Position numbers and translations under genes: made by a program. Shown here piece after piece: positions 46,097 to 54,854 of a stretch of DNA of 64,000 bases (position 1 is its first letter; each line of letters begins with the position of its first letter). This DNA is from Nostoc sp. CENA543 (GTDB lineage: Bacteria; Cyanobacteriota; Cyanobacteriia; Cyanobacteriales; Nostocaceae): the NCBI RefSeq assembly GCF_002896875.1, contig NZ_CP023278.1, forward strand, positions 2,790,001 through 2,854,000, written 5' to 3'. The notes under the pieces are model-generated. The model saw only the letters and a list, made by a program, of their open reading frames with translations. It searched no databases and was not told where the DNA came from.

Positions 46097-46549
46097 ATGA
46101 CAGATGTCTCCAATTCTCATTTGCTTCTCAAGCGCGTCATTAACATCAAAGTGATTGTTACCCCCCTCTGGAAAGAGGAAATGCAGCAACAACTGCAAGC
46201 CCAAATCAATCAACTTGATCAGCAATTGCAACAGTTAGACATTGAAGGACAAAGAGCGATCGCCGCTATTCAAAAACAAAGTCTCCAGCCACCAGGGCCT
46301 CAAACCCTGCAACAAATCGATAACATCCAACTGCAAGTTAATCAAAAGAAAAGCGAATTCTTAGAACAGAAAAACCAAATGCTGCAAAACCTCCAGCAAG
46401 TACAACTGCTGGAATTAGATCAAGAAGTCAATCAAGGTCAAATGGAAAGCTTTTTCCGTGTCGAACGAGGCGATAACTTAATCAGCAAAATCCAAGTAGA
46501 AATTGTGTTGCGTGATGGAGTTGTCGAAGACATTCGCGGCGATGTCTAG
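46097..46549 (+). CDS. YlqD-family coiled-coil protein
   Basis: 150 residues. The N-terminal strand (LLLKRVINIKVIVTPLWKEE), a long Gln-rich coiled coil (about 30-110) and a beta-rich C-terminus (FFRVERGDNLISKIQVEIVL then DGVVEDIRGD) are the layout of YlqD, conserved in Firmicutes and cyanobacteria without a defined role. It probably shares a transcript with the acyl synthetase. Confidence 0.8.
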   Translation: MTDVSNSHLLLKRVINIKVIVTPLWKEEMQQQLQAQINQLDQQLQQLDIEGQRAIAAIQKQSLQPPGPQTLQQIDNIQLQVNQKKSEFLEQKNQMLQNLQQVQLLELDQEVNQGQMESFFRVERGDNLISKIQVEIVLRDGVVEDIRGDV

Positions 46550-46554
46550 GTAGA

Positions 46555-46705
46555 AGGGATTGGGGACTGGGGATTGGGGACTTATCAATTCAAAATTCAA
46601 AATTCAAAATTCAAAATTAAAGAATTGATTACGAAACACTCATTACTCAGCACCGGCTAAACGCCGCGCTACCGCTAACACCACTCACTACTCATTACTC
46701 ATTAC
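46555..46705. repeat. Heptad-type tandem repeats
   Basis: GGGGACT/GGGGATT copies, four AAATTCA-type units (about 46589-46620), a CTAAACGCCGCGCTACCGCT mosaic and TACTCAT copies fill the gap between convergent genes. Confidence 0.85.
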
Positions 46706-47275
46706 TCAGCACCCTTTATCAAACCCATCTTGCACAAGCTTGGTGGGGGTTTTTAATTTGGGATTATTTTTTGGGATCAGGTTTTTGGTAGGACATTGAA
46801 CTTGAGAACCTACCCACACAATACGCCAAATCGGGGGCGAACTGGATAAGAGCGATCGCCCGAAGCTATTCATCTCCAAGCGATATTTCATCACCTCAGA
46901 TGCAGCATCTTGAGACTTGGTTTTTTGAATCACCGTGACTATAGACTGATGCGGCTGTGGGTATGCAACTTCTATTTTGCGATCGCCTTTGGAGGGTCTG
47001 ACATCATCTAAAAAATTCTGTGCCAGCTTGATTGGATCACTCCCTTGTAAAATAGAGTTCAGATTTTCCAAAGGCATATTTTGGTATTTTTCGCGTTCCA
47101 AATCTTCCACAACCGCTTGAGTTTGCTGCACAGGTGATAACTGCTGTGGTGGCTGAGTAGTAACAGTGTCTGGAATTGGCATAGCTGTTTGATGCTGAAT
47201 CAGATATACACCAGCACCAGCAGTAGCAATCACACTGAGCATCAAAATCAAAAAAAACTTCAGTTTTACTGGCAT
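46706..47275 (-). CDS. Membrane-anchored periplasmic protein, unknown
   Basis: 189 residues: anchor helix (about 7-26, FFLILMLSVIATAGAGVYLI), a Pro/Gln/Thr-rich linker (30-50) and a soluble domain (55-189) with the pattern MPLENLNSILQGSDPIKLAQ, EVAYPQPHQSIVTVIQKT and RIVWVGSQVQC. Two Cys (QVQCPT, DKGC at the end) may pair in the periplasm. It occurs as a single gene convergent with ylqD. Family not recognised. Confidence 0.65.
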   Translation of the reverse strand: MPVKLKFFLILMLSVIATAGAGVYLIQHQTAMPIPDTVTTQPPQQLSPVQQTQAVVEDLEREKYQNMPLENLNSILQGSDPIKLAQNFLDDVRPSKGDRKIEVAYPQPHQSIVTVIQKTKSQDAASEVMKYRLEMNSFGRSLLSSSPPIWRIVWVGSQVQCPTKNLIPKNNPKLKTPTKLVQDGFDKGC

Positions 47276-47752
47276 AAAACTAAACAGGTATTTTAAAAGT
47301 CAATATTCAAAGGTCAAAATTGCTAACTTTATGATTTTTTAACTATCCTTCGATGGTAACTTGATTTTGGACAACATAATCGTCTGTAACAATTGGTGAC
47401 AAGAGATACAAAATTACACAAAACTTTGAATGTGAACCGTGAAAAATTGATTCCACTAAGCGATCGCCAGCACCAACAGCGAATCAACGACATGAAAGCA
47501 TAGACATAAAGCTTGCCTAGATGTTCCAGTGAGGCAGGGAGCAGAGGAGGCAGGGGGGCAGGGGGCAGGGAGCAGGGGGAGAAAAACTTTTGAATTTTGA
47601 GTTTTTCTGCCCAATCCCCAATCCCCAATCCCCAATCCCACCCGCTCGATTTAAAATAGAAAATCTTAAATATAAAACTCTCTAGCCAAGATACAATTCG
47701 ATCTGGCAAAAGCTGTTAAAGTCCATAAACCCATTGATTCTAGAACCACCAT
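47276..47752. other. Intergenic region with GC-rich repeats
   Basis: 477 bases; the small open frames here run through G/C tracts (GGCAGGGGGCAGGGAGCAGG, CCCAATCCCCAATCC heptads at about 47610-47640) and are not credible. The last 60 bases are the leader of the E2 gene. Confidence 0.6.
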
Positions 47753-49051
47753 ATGAGCATTCACGAAATATTCATGCCAGCCCTGAGTTCCACCATGACG
47801 GAAGGTAAAATTGTTTCCTGGGTCAAATCGCCAGGGGATAAAGTGGAAAAAGGCGAAACAGTGGTGGTTGTGGAGTCAGATAAGGCAGATATGGATGTAG
47901 AAACCTTCTATGAAGGGTATCTCGCACATATCGTAGTGCAAGCCGGTGACAGTGCGCCTGTAGGAGCTGCGATCGCTTATGTGGCTGAAACTGAAGCGGA
48001 AATTGAAGCTGCTAAATCTATGGGTAATTCCGGTGCGGCGGCTGCGGCTACTCCCACCCCCGAACCAATTCCTGCTACAGCCTTAGTTGGTGCAACCACT
48101 ACAGCATCTCAAAACGGTTCTAACCACAAAGAAGGTAGACTTGTAGCATCACCCAGAGCGCGGAAGTTAGCCAAAGAATTAAAAGTAGATTTAAACAGCC
48201 TCAAAGGTAGCGGCCCCTACGGTCGGATTGTCGCTGGTGATGTCGAATCTGCCGTTGGTAAAACTCCTGCACCAGTTGCACCAGTTGCACCAGTCACTCC
48301 CGCACCCAGCATTACCCCAGTTGCACCAGCAGCACCCGCACCCCGCACACCCGCACCTGCACCAGTTGCAGCCGTTCCTGGTCAAATCGCCCCATTCAAT
48401 ACTCTGCAAAATGCCGTCATTCGGAATATGGTTGCTAGCCTAGCAGTACCAGAATTCCGTGTGGGTTACACAATCACCACTGATGGATTAGACAAACTTT
48501 ACAAACAAATTAAATCGAAGGGTGTCACCATGACAGCCCTACTGGCGAAAGCAGTCGCAGTGACATTACAAAAACACCCACTTTTAAATGCTAGTTATTC
48601 AGATCAAGGTGTTGTTTACCACTCCGACATCAATATTTCTGTAGCTGTCGCAATGGATGATGGCGGTTTAATTACACCCGTATTAAAAAATGCTGATCAA
48701 GTAGACATTTACTCACTCTCACGCAACTGGAAATCTCTAGTAGACCGCGCTAGAGCTAAACAACTCCAACCAGATGAATACAACAGTGGCACTTTCACCG
48801 TGTCCAACTTAGGAATGTTCGGTGTAGATACATTTGATGCCATTTTACCCCCAGGACAAGGTTCAATCTTAGCGGTTGGTGCATCCCGTCCCCAAGTTGT
48901 CGCTAGTCCAGACGGCTTGTTTGCAGTCCGTCAACAAATGCAGGTCAATATCACTTGTGACCACCGCATTATTTACGGCGCACACGCAGCCGCATTCCTA
49001 CAAGATTTAGCCAAGTTGATTGAAACCGACGCTCAATCTTTGACTCTCTAA
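47753..49051 (+). CDS. pdhC: Pyruvate dehydrogenase E2 (dihydrolipoamide acetyltransferase)
   Basis: 432 residues. The lipoyl domain (1-75; lipoyl Lys in ESDKADMDVE near 44) and a linker precede the peripheral-subunit-binding domain (about 130-165; ASPRARKLAKELKVDL, GPYGRIVAGDV). A Pro/Ala/Val linker of short repeats (170-205) leads to the catalytic domain, ending in CDHRIIYGAHAAAFLQDL. The active-site motif has Tyr where the bacterial HRxxDG has Asp, as I recall for plastid-type E2, so it is probably not damage. It transfers the acetyl group from E1 to CoA for acetyl-CoA supply. No E1 or E3 gene is adjacent, as is common in cyanobacteria. Confidence 0.9.
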   Translation: MSIHEIFMPALSSTMTEGKIVSWVKSPGDKVEKGETVVVVESDKADMDVETFYEGYLAHIVVQAGDSAPVGAAIAYVAETEAEIEAAKSMGNSGAAAAATPTPEPIPATALVGATTTASQNGSNHKEGRLVASPRARKLAKELKVDLNSLKGSGPYGRIVAGDVESAVGKTPAPVAPVAPVTPAPSITPVAPAAPAPRTPAPAPVAAVPGQIAPFNTLQNAVIRNMVASLAVPEFRVGYTITTDGLDKLYKQIKSKGVTMTALLAKAVAVTLQKHPLLNASYSDQGVVYHSDINISVAVAMDDGGLITPVLKNADQVDIYSLSRNWKSLVDRARAKQLQPDEYNSGTFTVSNLGMFGVDTFDAILPPGQGSILAVGASRPQVVASPDGLFAVRQQMQVNITCDHRIIYGAHAAAFLQDLAKLIETDAQSLTL

Positions 49052-49090
49052 GGGAACAGGGAACAGGGAACAGGGAACAGGGAATGGGGA
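49052..49090. repeat. Heptad repeats GGGAACA / GGGGAAT
   Basis: Four GGGAACA copies followed by GGGGAAT copies directly after the E2 stop; AGTCCCC-type units follow near 49128-49145. Confidence 0.9.
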
Positions 49091-49219
49091 ATGGGGAATA
49101 GTGAACAAGTAAGTGATAACCCCAGCCCCCAGTCCCCAGTCCCCAACTTTTGACTTAAATCAAGGACTTACCAAAAAGCAAAGAATACGCTGAGAGCATG
49201 AAGAGTTGAGAAACGAACT

Positions 49220-50854
49220 ATGTTCTGTAACCAGTGTGAACAAACTACCCGTGGCGATGTCTGTCATCAGTGGGGAGCTTGTGGTAAAAGTCCAGAAGTA
49301 GACGCTTTACAAGATTTGTTGGTGCATTGTTTGCGGGGATTGTCCCAGGTGGCTCTACAAGCTAATTCTTTGGGAATCGCTACCCGTGATACCGATGAGT
49401 TTACCTGTGAAATGCTCTTCTCCACGCTGACAAATGTGAACTTTGCGGCGGATGATTTTGTAGCATTTATAAATCGCGCGATCGCTTTACGTGATAGTCT
49501 CAAGTTAAAAATTCAAGCAATCAGTAATACTGTTGTTAATTCGGCGATTGCTAATTTTCAACCTGCTAGTAATCTCCAAGCGCAAATTCAGCAGGGAAAA
49601 GACCTAGAATTTGAATTTATCAGTCAATCGGCTAAAAATATAGATATTTTCTCCCTCAAGCTCACCGTATTATATGGACTCAAGGGTGTAGCTGCTTATG
49701 CTTTCCATGCTCTGGAACTTAAAGAGCATGATGAAGACCTCTACAGATTTTTCCATGAAGTATTGGCACACCTCGACGACCAAGATGAAACTTTACAGCA
49801 TTGGTTAGATTTAGCCCTAAAAGTTGGGCAAATGAACCTCAAAGCAATGGAATTACTGGATGCTGGCAATACAGAAACCTTTGGTCATCCTATACCAACA
49901 TCTGTACCTCTGGGACATATTGCAGGTAAAGCCATCCTGGTTTCAGGACACGATTTATTAGCATTGAAAGCGATTCTCGAACAAACAGTGGGAACTGATA
50001 TTAAAGTTTATACCCACGGTGAATTACTGCCAGCACATGGCTATCCCAAACTCAAGCAGACTTACCCACACCTCTACGGACATTACGGCACTGCATGGCA
50101 AAATCAAACACATGAATTTGAAAAATTCCCTGGTGCGATCGCCATGACTACCAATTGTCTCATGCCTCCCCATGAATCTTACAAACATAAAGTATTCACA
50201 TTGGGGCCTGTTGGTTTTCCTGGGTTGCCAAATATTAGTATTCGTGACGTTTCGCCAATCATTGAGAAAGCCTCAGCACTACCAGGATTTGTTGATGAAC
50301 AAGACGGCGGTAATGTAACTACAGGTTTTGCGCGCAATGCCGTGTTGAGTGTTGCCGATACAGTAATTGAGGGTGTGAAGCAAGGTCAAATCAAACACTT
50401 CTTCTTAATTGGTGGTTGTGATGGTGCCAAACCAGGACGCAATTACTACACCGAACTCGTGGAAAAAATGCCGAGTGATTGTATTGTTTTAACGTTAGGT
50501 TGTGGTAAATTCCGTTTCTTTGACAGAAATTTGGGTGATATCGGCGGAATTCCACGACTACTAGATTTAGGTCAATGTAACGATGCTTACTCAGCCATTC
50601 AGATTGCTGTAGCTTTAGCCAATGCCTTTGGTGTCAGTGTCAATCAATTGCCATTATCCTTAGTATTATCTTGGTATGAACAGAAAGCGATCGCGGTTCT
50701 ATTGACACTACTGCACCTTGGTATTCAAAATATTCGCATCGGCCCGACACTGCCAGCTTTCCTCACACCTAATGTAGTCAAGTTACTGTCACAAACCTAT
50801 AATCTCAAGCTGATTACTACCCCAGAACAAGATTTAGCAGCGTGTTTGTCTTGA
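49220..50854 (+). CDS. hcp: Hybrid-cluster protein (hydroxylamine reductase)
   Basis: 544 residues. The N-terminal cluster ligands are Cys 3, 6, 15 and 21 (MFCNQCEQT...VCHQWGACGKS). The hybrid cluster residues lie in the C-terminal half (TTNCLMPP, GGCDGAKPGRNYYTE, TLGCGKFRF, and a glutamate in the final third). Hcp acts on hydroxylamine and, as shown in other bacteria, on nitric oxide. In a nitrogen-fixing cyanobacterium it would protect against nitrogen-oxide stress. Usually paired with a reductase Hcr, which is not adjacent. Stand-alone gene. Confidence 0.93.
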   Translation: MFCNQCEQTTRGDVCHQWGACGKSPEVDALQDLLVHCLRGLSQVALQANSLGIATRDTDEFTCEMLFSTLTNVNFAADDFVAFINRAIALRDSLKLKIQAISNTVVNSAIANFQPASNLQAQIQQGKDLEFEFISQSAKNIDIFSLKLTVLYGLKGVAAYAFHALELKEHDEDLYRFFHEVLAHLDDQDETLQHWLDLALKVGQMNLKAMELLDAGNTETFGHPIPTSVPLGHIAGKAILVSGHDLLALKAILEQTVGTDIKVYTHGELLPAHGYPKLKQTYPHLYGHYGTAWQNQTHEFEKFPGAIAMTTNCLMPPHESYKHKVFTLGPVGFPGLPNISIRDVSPIIEKASALPGFVDEQDGGNVTTGFARNAVLSVADTVIEGVKQGQIKHFFLIGGCDGAKPGRNYYTELVEKMPSDCIVLTLGCGKFRFFDRNLGDIGGIPRLLDLGQCNDAYSAIQIAVALANAFGVSVNQLPLSLVLSWYEQKAIAVLLTLLHLGIQNIRIGPTLPAFLTPNVVKLLSQTYNLKLITTPEQDLAACLS

Positions 50855-51426
50855 CCCTGTAAATTTTAGATTTTGGATTTTAGATTTTGGATTTTTGCGA
50901 AGGCTGACTTATTCATTCTGAGAACAGTTCAACCATGAGGACAAAAGCGTTAACCAGATAGCGATAAGGTGCGAAAAGTTATACCAATTTGAAAAATGAT
51001 TGCGACAGATGGATTTCTGAAAAGCTCACCAGTAAACCATCTCAAAATCCGAAATCCAAAATCTAAGTAGATAGGCGTAAAAATAAAACACCTTCCATCA
51101 TTGCGATCGCGAAGCGTCTCGTAGAGAGCGAAGCGAACGCAATGACATTTTATATTTGGCGTTGCCTTTTAAACAAAGTGAAATATCGACTCTTTGCGTC
51201 TTTGCGCCTTTGCGCGAAACAAAAATCATCCCACTAATCAGCAACGCCTTATATTTAATTATGCCTGCCTACTTAAAATCCAAAATGGTATTAGCGTGAC
51301 CTTTGCCTAAATCCACGAACTTCTAGTTTGTGGAGTGGCTCGAAAATCCTGTGATCCCCCCATGTCAATTGATGAGAAATTTTGTATTCTTCGTAAATAT
51401 CACCTGCAAACCCGCACAAGAAGACC
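50855..51426. repeat. Repeat-rich intergenic region
   Basis: 572 bases without a convincing gene. Contents: GATTTTGGATTTTAGATTTTGG heptad-like copies cut here by position (50866-50895), an inverted match of AAATCC words at 51048-51064, a GCGATCGCGAAGCGTCTCG mosaic (51102-51142) and the dispersed TCTTTGCGTCTTTGCGCC repeat (51191-51220). Confidence 0.7.
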
Positions 51427-52521
51427 ATGCCAAAAAATTGGGCTTTGAAAGTAGACCAGTTTTTCAATGCAACTTCCAATTGCATCATCACTACCTCCCA
51501 TACCGACAAGAGGTTTACACGCTCAGGTAACTCTACTTTATCGTTAATCAATCGCAGACAATTTTTGCAATGTCTGGGTGGAGGAGGAGCAAGTTTACTG
51601 CTATCTGTCGTAGGGCATCCAGTCAGTGCAAATTCCCGCCAAAATGGCAATACAGAACTCAATCCTAATTCCACTCCGTTACAAAATTTTGAGTTTGAAA
51701 CAGTCAGAGTCAATGCCCAGGGTAGAATCACTGCCAGAGCTAGGCGAACAGGACAACATTTTGTAGAAAATTTAGGTAATGGCGTGGCACTGGAAATGGT
51801 GGCGATTCCTGGTGGTGCTTTTATTATGGGTTCACTAGAATCAGAGGCAGGACGAAACGCAGATGAAAGTCCTCAGCATCATGTCACACTGAAACCTTTT
51901 TTCATGGGCAAATATCAAATTACCCAAGCACAGTATCAAACAATTATGGGAAATAATCCCGCCATTTTCAAAGGTGAAAATAGACCTGTAGAACAAATAA
52001 GTTGGGATGATGCGGTAGAGTTCTGTAAAAAGTTAAGCAATATCACAGGTCGCAATTATCGCTTGCCTAGTGAGGCGGAATGGGAGTATGCCTGTAGAGC
52101 AGGAACAAATACACCCTTTCATTTTGGGGAAACCATTACAGCAGATTTAGCTAATTATGATGCTAGTCAAACTTATGCTTCTGCACCCCAAGGACTATTT
52201 CGACAGCAAACAACACCAGTAGGCAGTTTCCCTGCTAATGCCTTTGGTTTATATGATATGCACGGTAATGTTTTGGAGTGGTGTCAAGACGGTTGGCATG
52301 AGAATTATCATGGCGCACCTGTAGATGGTAGTGTTTGGATAAATGAGAACGACAATCTAATTGGGGTGCTGCGCGGTGGTTTTTTGAGCTTCAGTCCTGT
52401 ATACTGCCGTTCTGCTACTCGCTACTCATACTACCGCGATGAGCGCGTCAACTATTTCGGTTTTCGGGTTGTGTGTGATGGTGGGGAGGCGAGGACTACT
52501 GAATCCCAGAAGAATCATTAA
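51427..52521 (+). CDS. Formylglycine-generating-enzyme-family (SUMF1) protein with Tat signal
   Basis: 364 residues from ATG 51427. A Tat-like signal near 43-68 (NRRQFLQCLGGGGASLLLS, then a cleavage-like VSANS) follows an extended N-region, so export folded is likely. The SUMF1 domain (about 115-358) has VAIPGGAFIMGS, YQITQAQYQTIMGNNP, PVEQISWDDAVEFCKKLS, YRLPSEAEWEYACRAGT, GNVLEWCQDGWH and the end YFGFRVVCD. True formylglycine generators need a Cys pair in the active site. Most cyanobacterial members are binding or iron-type relatives (EgtB-like, effector domains), so catalysis is uncertain. Alternative starts inside the N-region cannot be excluded. Confidence 0.8.
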   Translation: MPKNWALKVDQFFNATSNCIITTSHTDKRFTRSGNSTLSLINRRQFLQCLGGGGASLLLSVVGHPVSANSRQNGNTELNPNSTPLQNFEFETVRVNAQGRITARARRTGQHFVENLGNGVALEMVAIPGGAFIMGSLESEAGRNADESPQHHVTLKPFFMGKYQITQAQYQTIMGNNPAIFKGENRPVEQISWDDAVEFCKKLSNITGRNYRLPSEAEWEYACRAGTNTPFHFGETITADLANYDASQTYASAPQGLFRQQTTPVGSFPANAFGLYDMHGNVLEWCQDGWHENYHGAPVDGSVWINENDNLIGVLRGGFLSFSPVYCRSATRYSYYRDERVNYFGFRVVCDGGEARTTESQKNH

Positions 52522-52720
52522 CTGTCATCGCCTCAAAACTACTATTTTGAAAATTTAATTGCGCTAGGAAATCTCTCGCTAATTGTTCTACAGTAGTGCT
52601 TTGCAAATCAGCAGTCAGATGCAAACCCAACACTAAACGCGCTGTATTTCCTATCTGTTGAATATTTGTCCAAGGTCGCACGAAAATGCCGATTTGCTCA
52701 AGCTGAATCATTAAACTAAT
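52496..52720 (-). pseudogene. C-terminal gene fragment flanking the IS200/IS605 element
   Basis: The open frame (about 75 residues outside the element) reads IISLMIQLEQIGIFVRPWTN, then ARLVLGLHLTADLQSTTVEQ, and ends NDSSGIQ. It has no start of its own apart from codons within the element end. It therefore looks like the 3' remnant of a gene interrupted by, or joined after, the element. It could be the lost tail of the RNA-repair-type gene at 55592, but the sequence does not obviously continue that domain. It overlaps the end of the formylglycine-family gene tail to tail by 26 bases. Confidence 0.5.
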
Positions 52721-52723
52721 GAT

Positions 52724-52801
52724 TTGACACTCCCCGAAATAGAATTTCGGGGATTCTTGGTTCACCGAGCCGACTTATCTGAACCTGTTGCCAGATCCTT
52801 T
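52724..52801 (-). ncRNA. Probable reRNA (omega RNA) region at the right end
   Basis: TnpB nucleases use a guide RNA transcribed through the 3' end of tnpB and the element's right end, with the guide taken from the flank. Here the hairpin right end directly follows the tnpB stop and the flank (52720 downward) would be the guide. The exact RNA 5' end cannot be read, and it likely starts within tnpB. Confidence 0.4.
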
Positions 52802-53465
52802 TCAGAGGTCGTTCTCTCCCCAAGCGTGAGTTCCGAAGTGTCCCGCCGTACTTAATCCTTTAGCCAAAATATTCAGTGCTGCATTTTCGTCTCGGTCTAA
52901 AACAGTTCCACAGTGGGGGCATTCATGGGTTCTAGTTGACAAAGTTTTAACAACAGTTTCCCCACAGTTAGAACAGTTTTGGCTTGTCCAGTGAGGTGGT
53001 GCAGCAATGGTTATTTTGCCGTATACTTTGCCAAAATATTCCAGCCAACACCGGAACTGATACCAAGAAGCATCACTAATACTTTTGGCTAGTTTGTGGT
53101 TTTTAAGCATGTTCCGCACTTGCAAGTCTTCATAAACAACCACGTCGTGAGACTGGATGACGCACCTTGCTAACTTCACAGCAAAGTCTTTACGCTGTCT
53201 ACTAACTTTCAAGTGTTTTCTTGCTAGCTTATTCCTAGCTTTTTTATAGTTATTGGATTGAGGCTTACCCTTTCTAAACTTCTTAGAAACTCGTTTTTGT
53301 AGGCGTTTTAATGCCTTCTCAGATTTTCTCAAGAATCTAGGGTTTTCTACCTTCTCTCCATTGGAATCAGTGTAGAAGTGGTTTAAACCAACATCCAACC
53401 CAATAACTTTTTTACTTGGTTCTACTTTAATTTCTCGGTCAACAGCAATACAAAATTGAGCGTAG
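52802..53465 (-). pseudogene. tnpB: TnpB, C-terminal part (split by insertion)
   Basis: About 219 residues from AQFCIAVDREIKVEP to the stop. The RuvC-type catalytic acids are all present: Asp in GLDVGLNHFY, Glu in VVVYEDLQVRNM and Asp in LDRDENAALNIL. The four-Cys zinc finger (CSNCGE...CPHCG) is also present. The first part is at 54855-55436. Rejoining across the insertion gives GYYAQFC in frame, so the gene was intact before the IS701-type insertion. Confidence 0.88.
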
Positions 53466-54854
53466 CCCTGTTTTGTCACTCTAGGCAGAGGAAAAGTAGA
53501 AATCAGGGTGAGTCAGGAAAATAAATATTGAACTGGTGAGGTGATAAATAATAGATTGAAGTTTAGAAAAACCCAAGGACAATTGGGGAATAGGAAAAAC
53601 TGTTAACCAGGGATATATTAGGTTAAATAAAGTAAAAGGTTGAATTATTAAACGGAGATTGTTAAGAATGTTCTTCCAACCCTTTCCATCATCCCACCAA
53701 GGATGAACAGCAAATTTTGATGGAGATTCAGGCACAGAAAACTGCATTTGTTCAGAGTGAAGGCTAACCATTAAATAGCTACTACAAACAATCTCCCACC
53801 AGCGTTCAATATCCGCATAGTGAGTCAGACGATAATCTGCCCAACCTAATTCATTCTTACTTTGCTTCAAGCCATATTCAACCCATGTTCTTAACCCATA
53901 GAAATTCCCAACTTCCCTGGGTGTAATATCGGGATATTTAGTCATGACATACCAAGTAGAGTTTCCTGGCAACTTTTCAACGTCTGTGGTGATCTGCCAA
54001 TATCTATGTTCGCTACGTTTTCCGTAAATTATTTCTCTAATATATCGATTTTCACTGTCGAGGTCAGAAAATACACGTTTAAATCTCTGCCACTCTAGAT
54101 ATTGAGTATGCTGTCGTGGAAGTAGCTTTACATCGTGGTTTGAGCGAATTGCCACTATATAGTTTAGATTCATTTCATCTAACACTGATACAAAATTAGT
54201 TCCGCTTTCTCCATACAAACTATCTGCCAATACTAAATTAAATTTAAAGCCTAGTGACTTGAGCTTTCTGATTAAATTAGCGGCTATTTGTGGCTTGGTT
54301 AGATACTTATCTTCTGGTTTTAATCTTTCACGCGGCTTGTATACTTCAAACAGCAGAGGAAAGGTCATTCCGCAGAATACACCGTATGCTGTAACCACTA
54401 CAATTCCATTGTCAACCTTTCCTAAGTTTCCTATATATTGTCTTTTGACATAATCTGTTGATGAGCCTTTCTTTCTATCTCCAGTTTCGTCAATAATTAA
54501 AACGATTGGTCTACCTTTTATGATTTCTAAAATTAGTTCTAAACGTAAAGCTCTTAGCTTCTCTATTTCCCAAGGTGATTTAGTTAAGAAATGATGTAAG
54601 CCTTGCTGATTATCTAATCCTACAATTTTGGCTATTTCTGGTAATGTTTTCCGTTTTAGTTCGGAAATGCAACCTATATGCAGGTATTTAAATGCTTCAA
54701 AGCTTCTAACATCTGAAAACAGACTTTTATACCACTGGCAATATTCGTCCACGAATTTGATCGTTTTCACGGGTGAACGAGGCTCTACCATTCTCTGTGC
54801 TTACGTTCTAGAGTTTTTACGTTCTTATACTACCGCGAAAGTGACAAATCAGGG
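53466..54854 (-). mobile_element. IS701-family insertion sequence with 4-bp target duplication
   Basis: 1389 bases bounded by inverted repeats CCCTGTTTTGTCACT (53466-53480) and the complement of CCCTGATTTGTCACT (54840-54854), 14 of 15 identical. It is flanked by GTAG at 53462-53465 and 54855-54858. The near-perfect ends and duplication indicate a recent insertion. It encodes one transposase. Confidence 0.92.
53481..54791 (-). CDS. IS701-family DDE transposase
   Basis: 436 residues, beginning MVEPRSPVKTIKFVDEY. The DDE elements are readable: first Asp in VLIIDETGDRKKGSSTDYV, second Asp in LVLADSLYGE, and Glu in GLRTWVEYGLKQSKNELGW with the following DYRLTHY. The stop is 15 bases from the element end, so the C-terminus is coded right up to the inverted repeat. 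The frame is intact, so the element may still be mobile. Confidence 0.9.
   Translation of the reverse strand: MVEPRSPVKTIKFVDEYCQWYKSLFSDVRSFEAFKYLHIGCISELKRKTLPEIAKIVGLDNQQGLHHFLTKSPWEIEKLRALRLELILEIIKGRPIVLIIDETGDRKKGSSTDYVKRQYIGNLGKVDNGIVVVTAYGVFCGMTFPLLFEVYKPRERLKPEDKYLTKPQIAANLIRKLKSLGFKFNLVLADSLYGESGTNFVSVLDEMNLNYIVAIRSNHDVKLLPRQHTQYLEWQRFKRVFSDLDSENRYIREIIYGKRSEHRYWQITTDVEKLPGNSTWYVMTKYPDITPREVGNFYGLRTWVEYGLKQSKNELGWADYRLTHYADIERWWEIVCSSYLMVSLHSEQMQFSVPESPSKFAVHPWWDDGKGWKNILNNLRLIIQPFTLFNLIYPWLTVFPIPQLSLGFSKLQSIIYHLTSSIFIFLTHPDFYFSSA

Noticed and set aside
47329-47709. Minus-strand frames at 47329-47709
   Set aside because: Contain translated G/C heptads (GLGIGDW, PAPLPP) and no recognisable domain.
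48191-48443. Cys/Trp-rich minus frame and His-rich plus frame in the E2 linker
   Set aside because: Shadows of the Pro/Ala linker repeats of the E2 gene.
9908-49100. CRISPR array suspicion from regular repeats
   Set aside because: Units are 7 bases, contiguous and without spacers; these are heptad repeats.
51291-51731. Minus-strand frame of 146 residues
   Set aside because: Mostly antisense to the start of the formylglycine-family gene and repeats; no homology seen.
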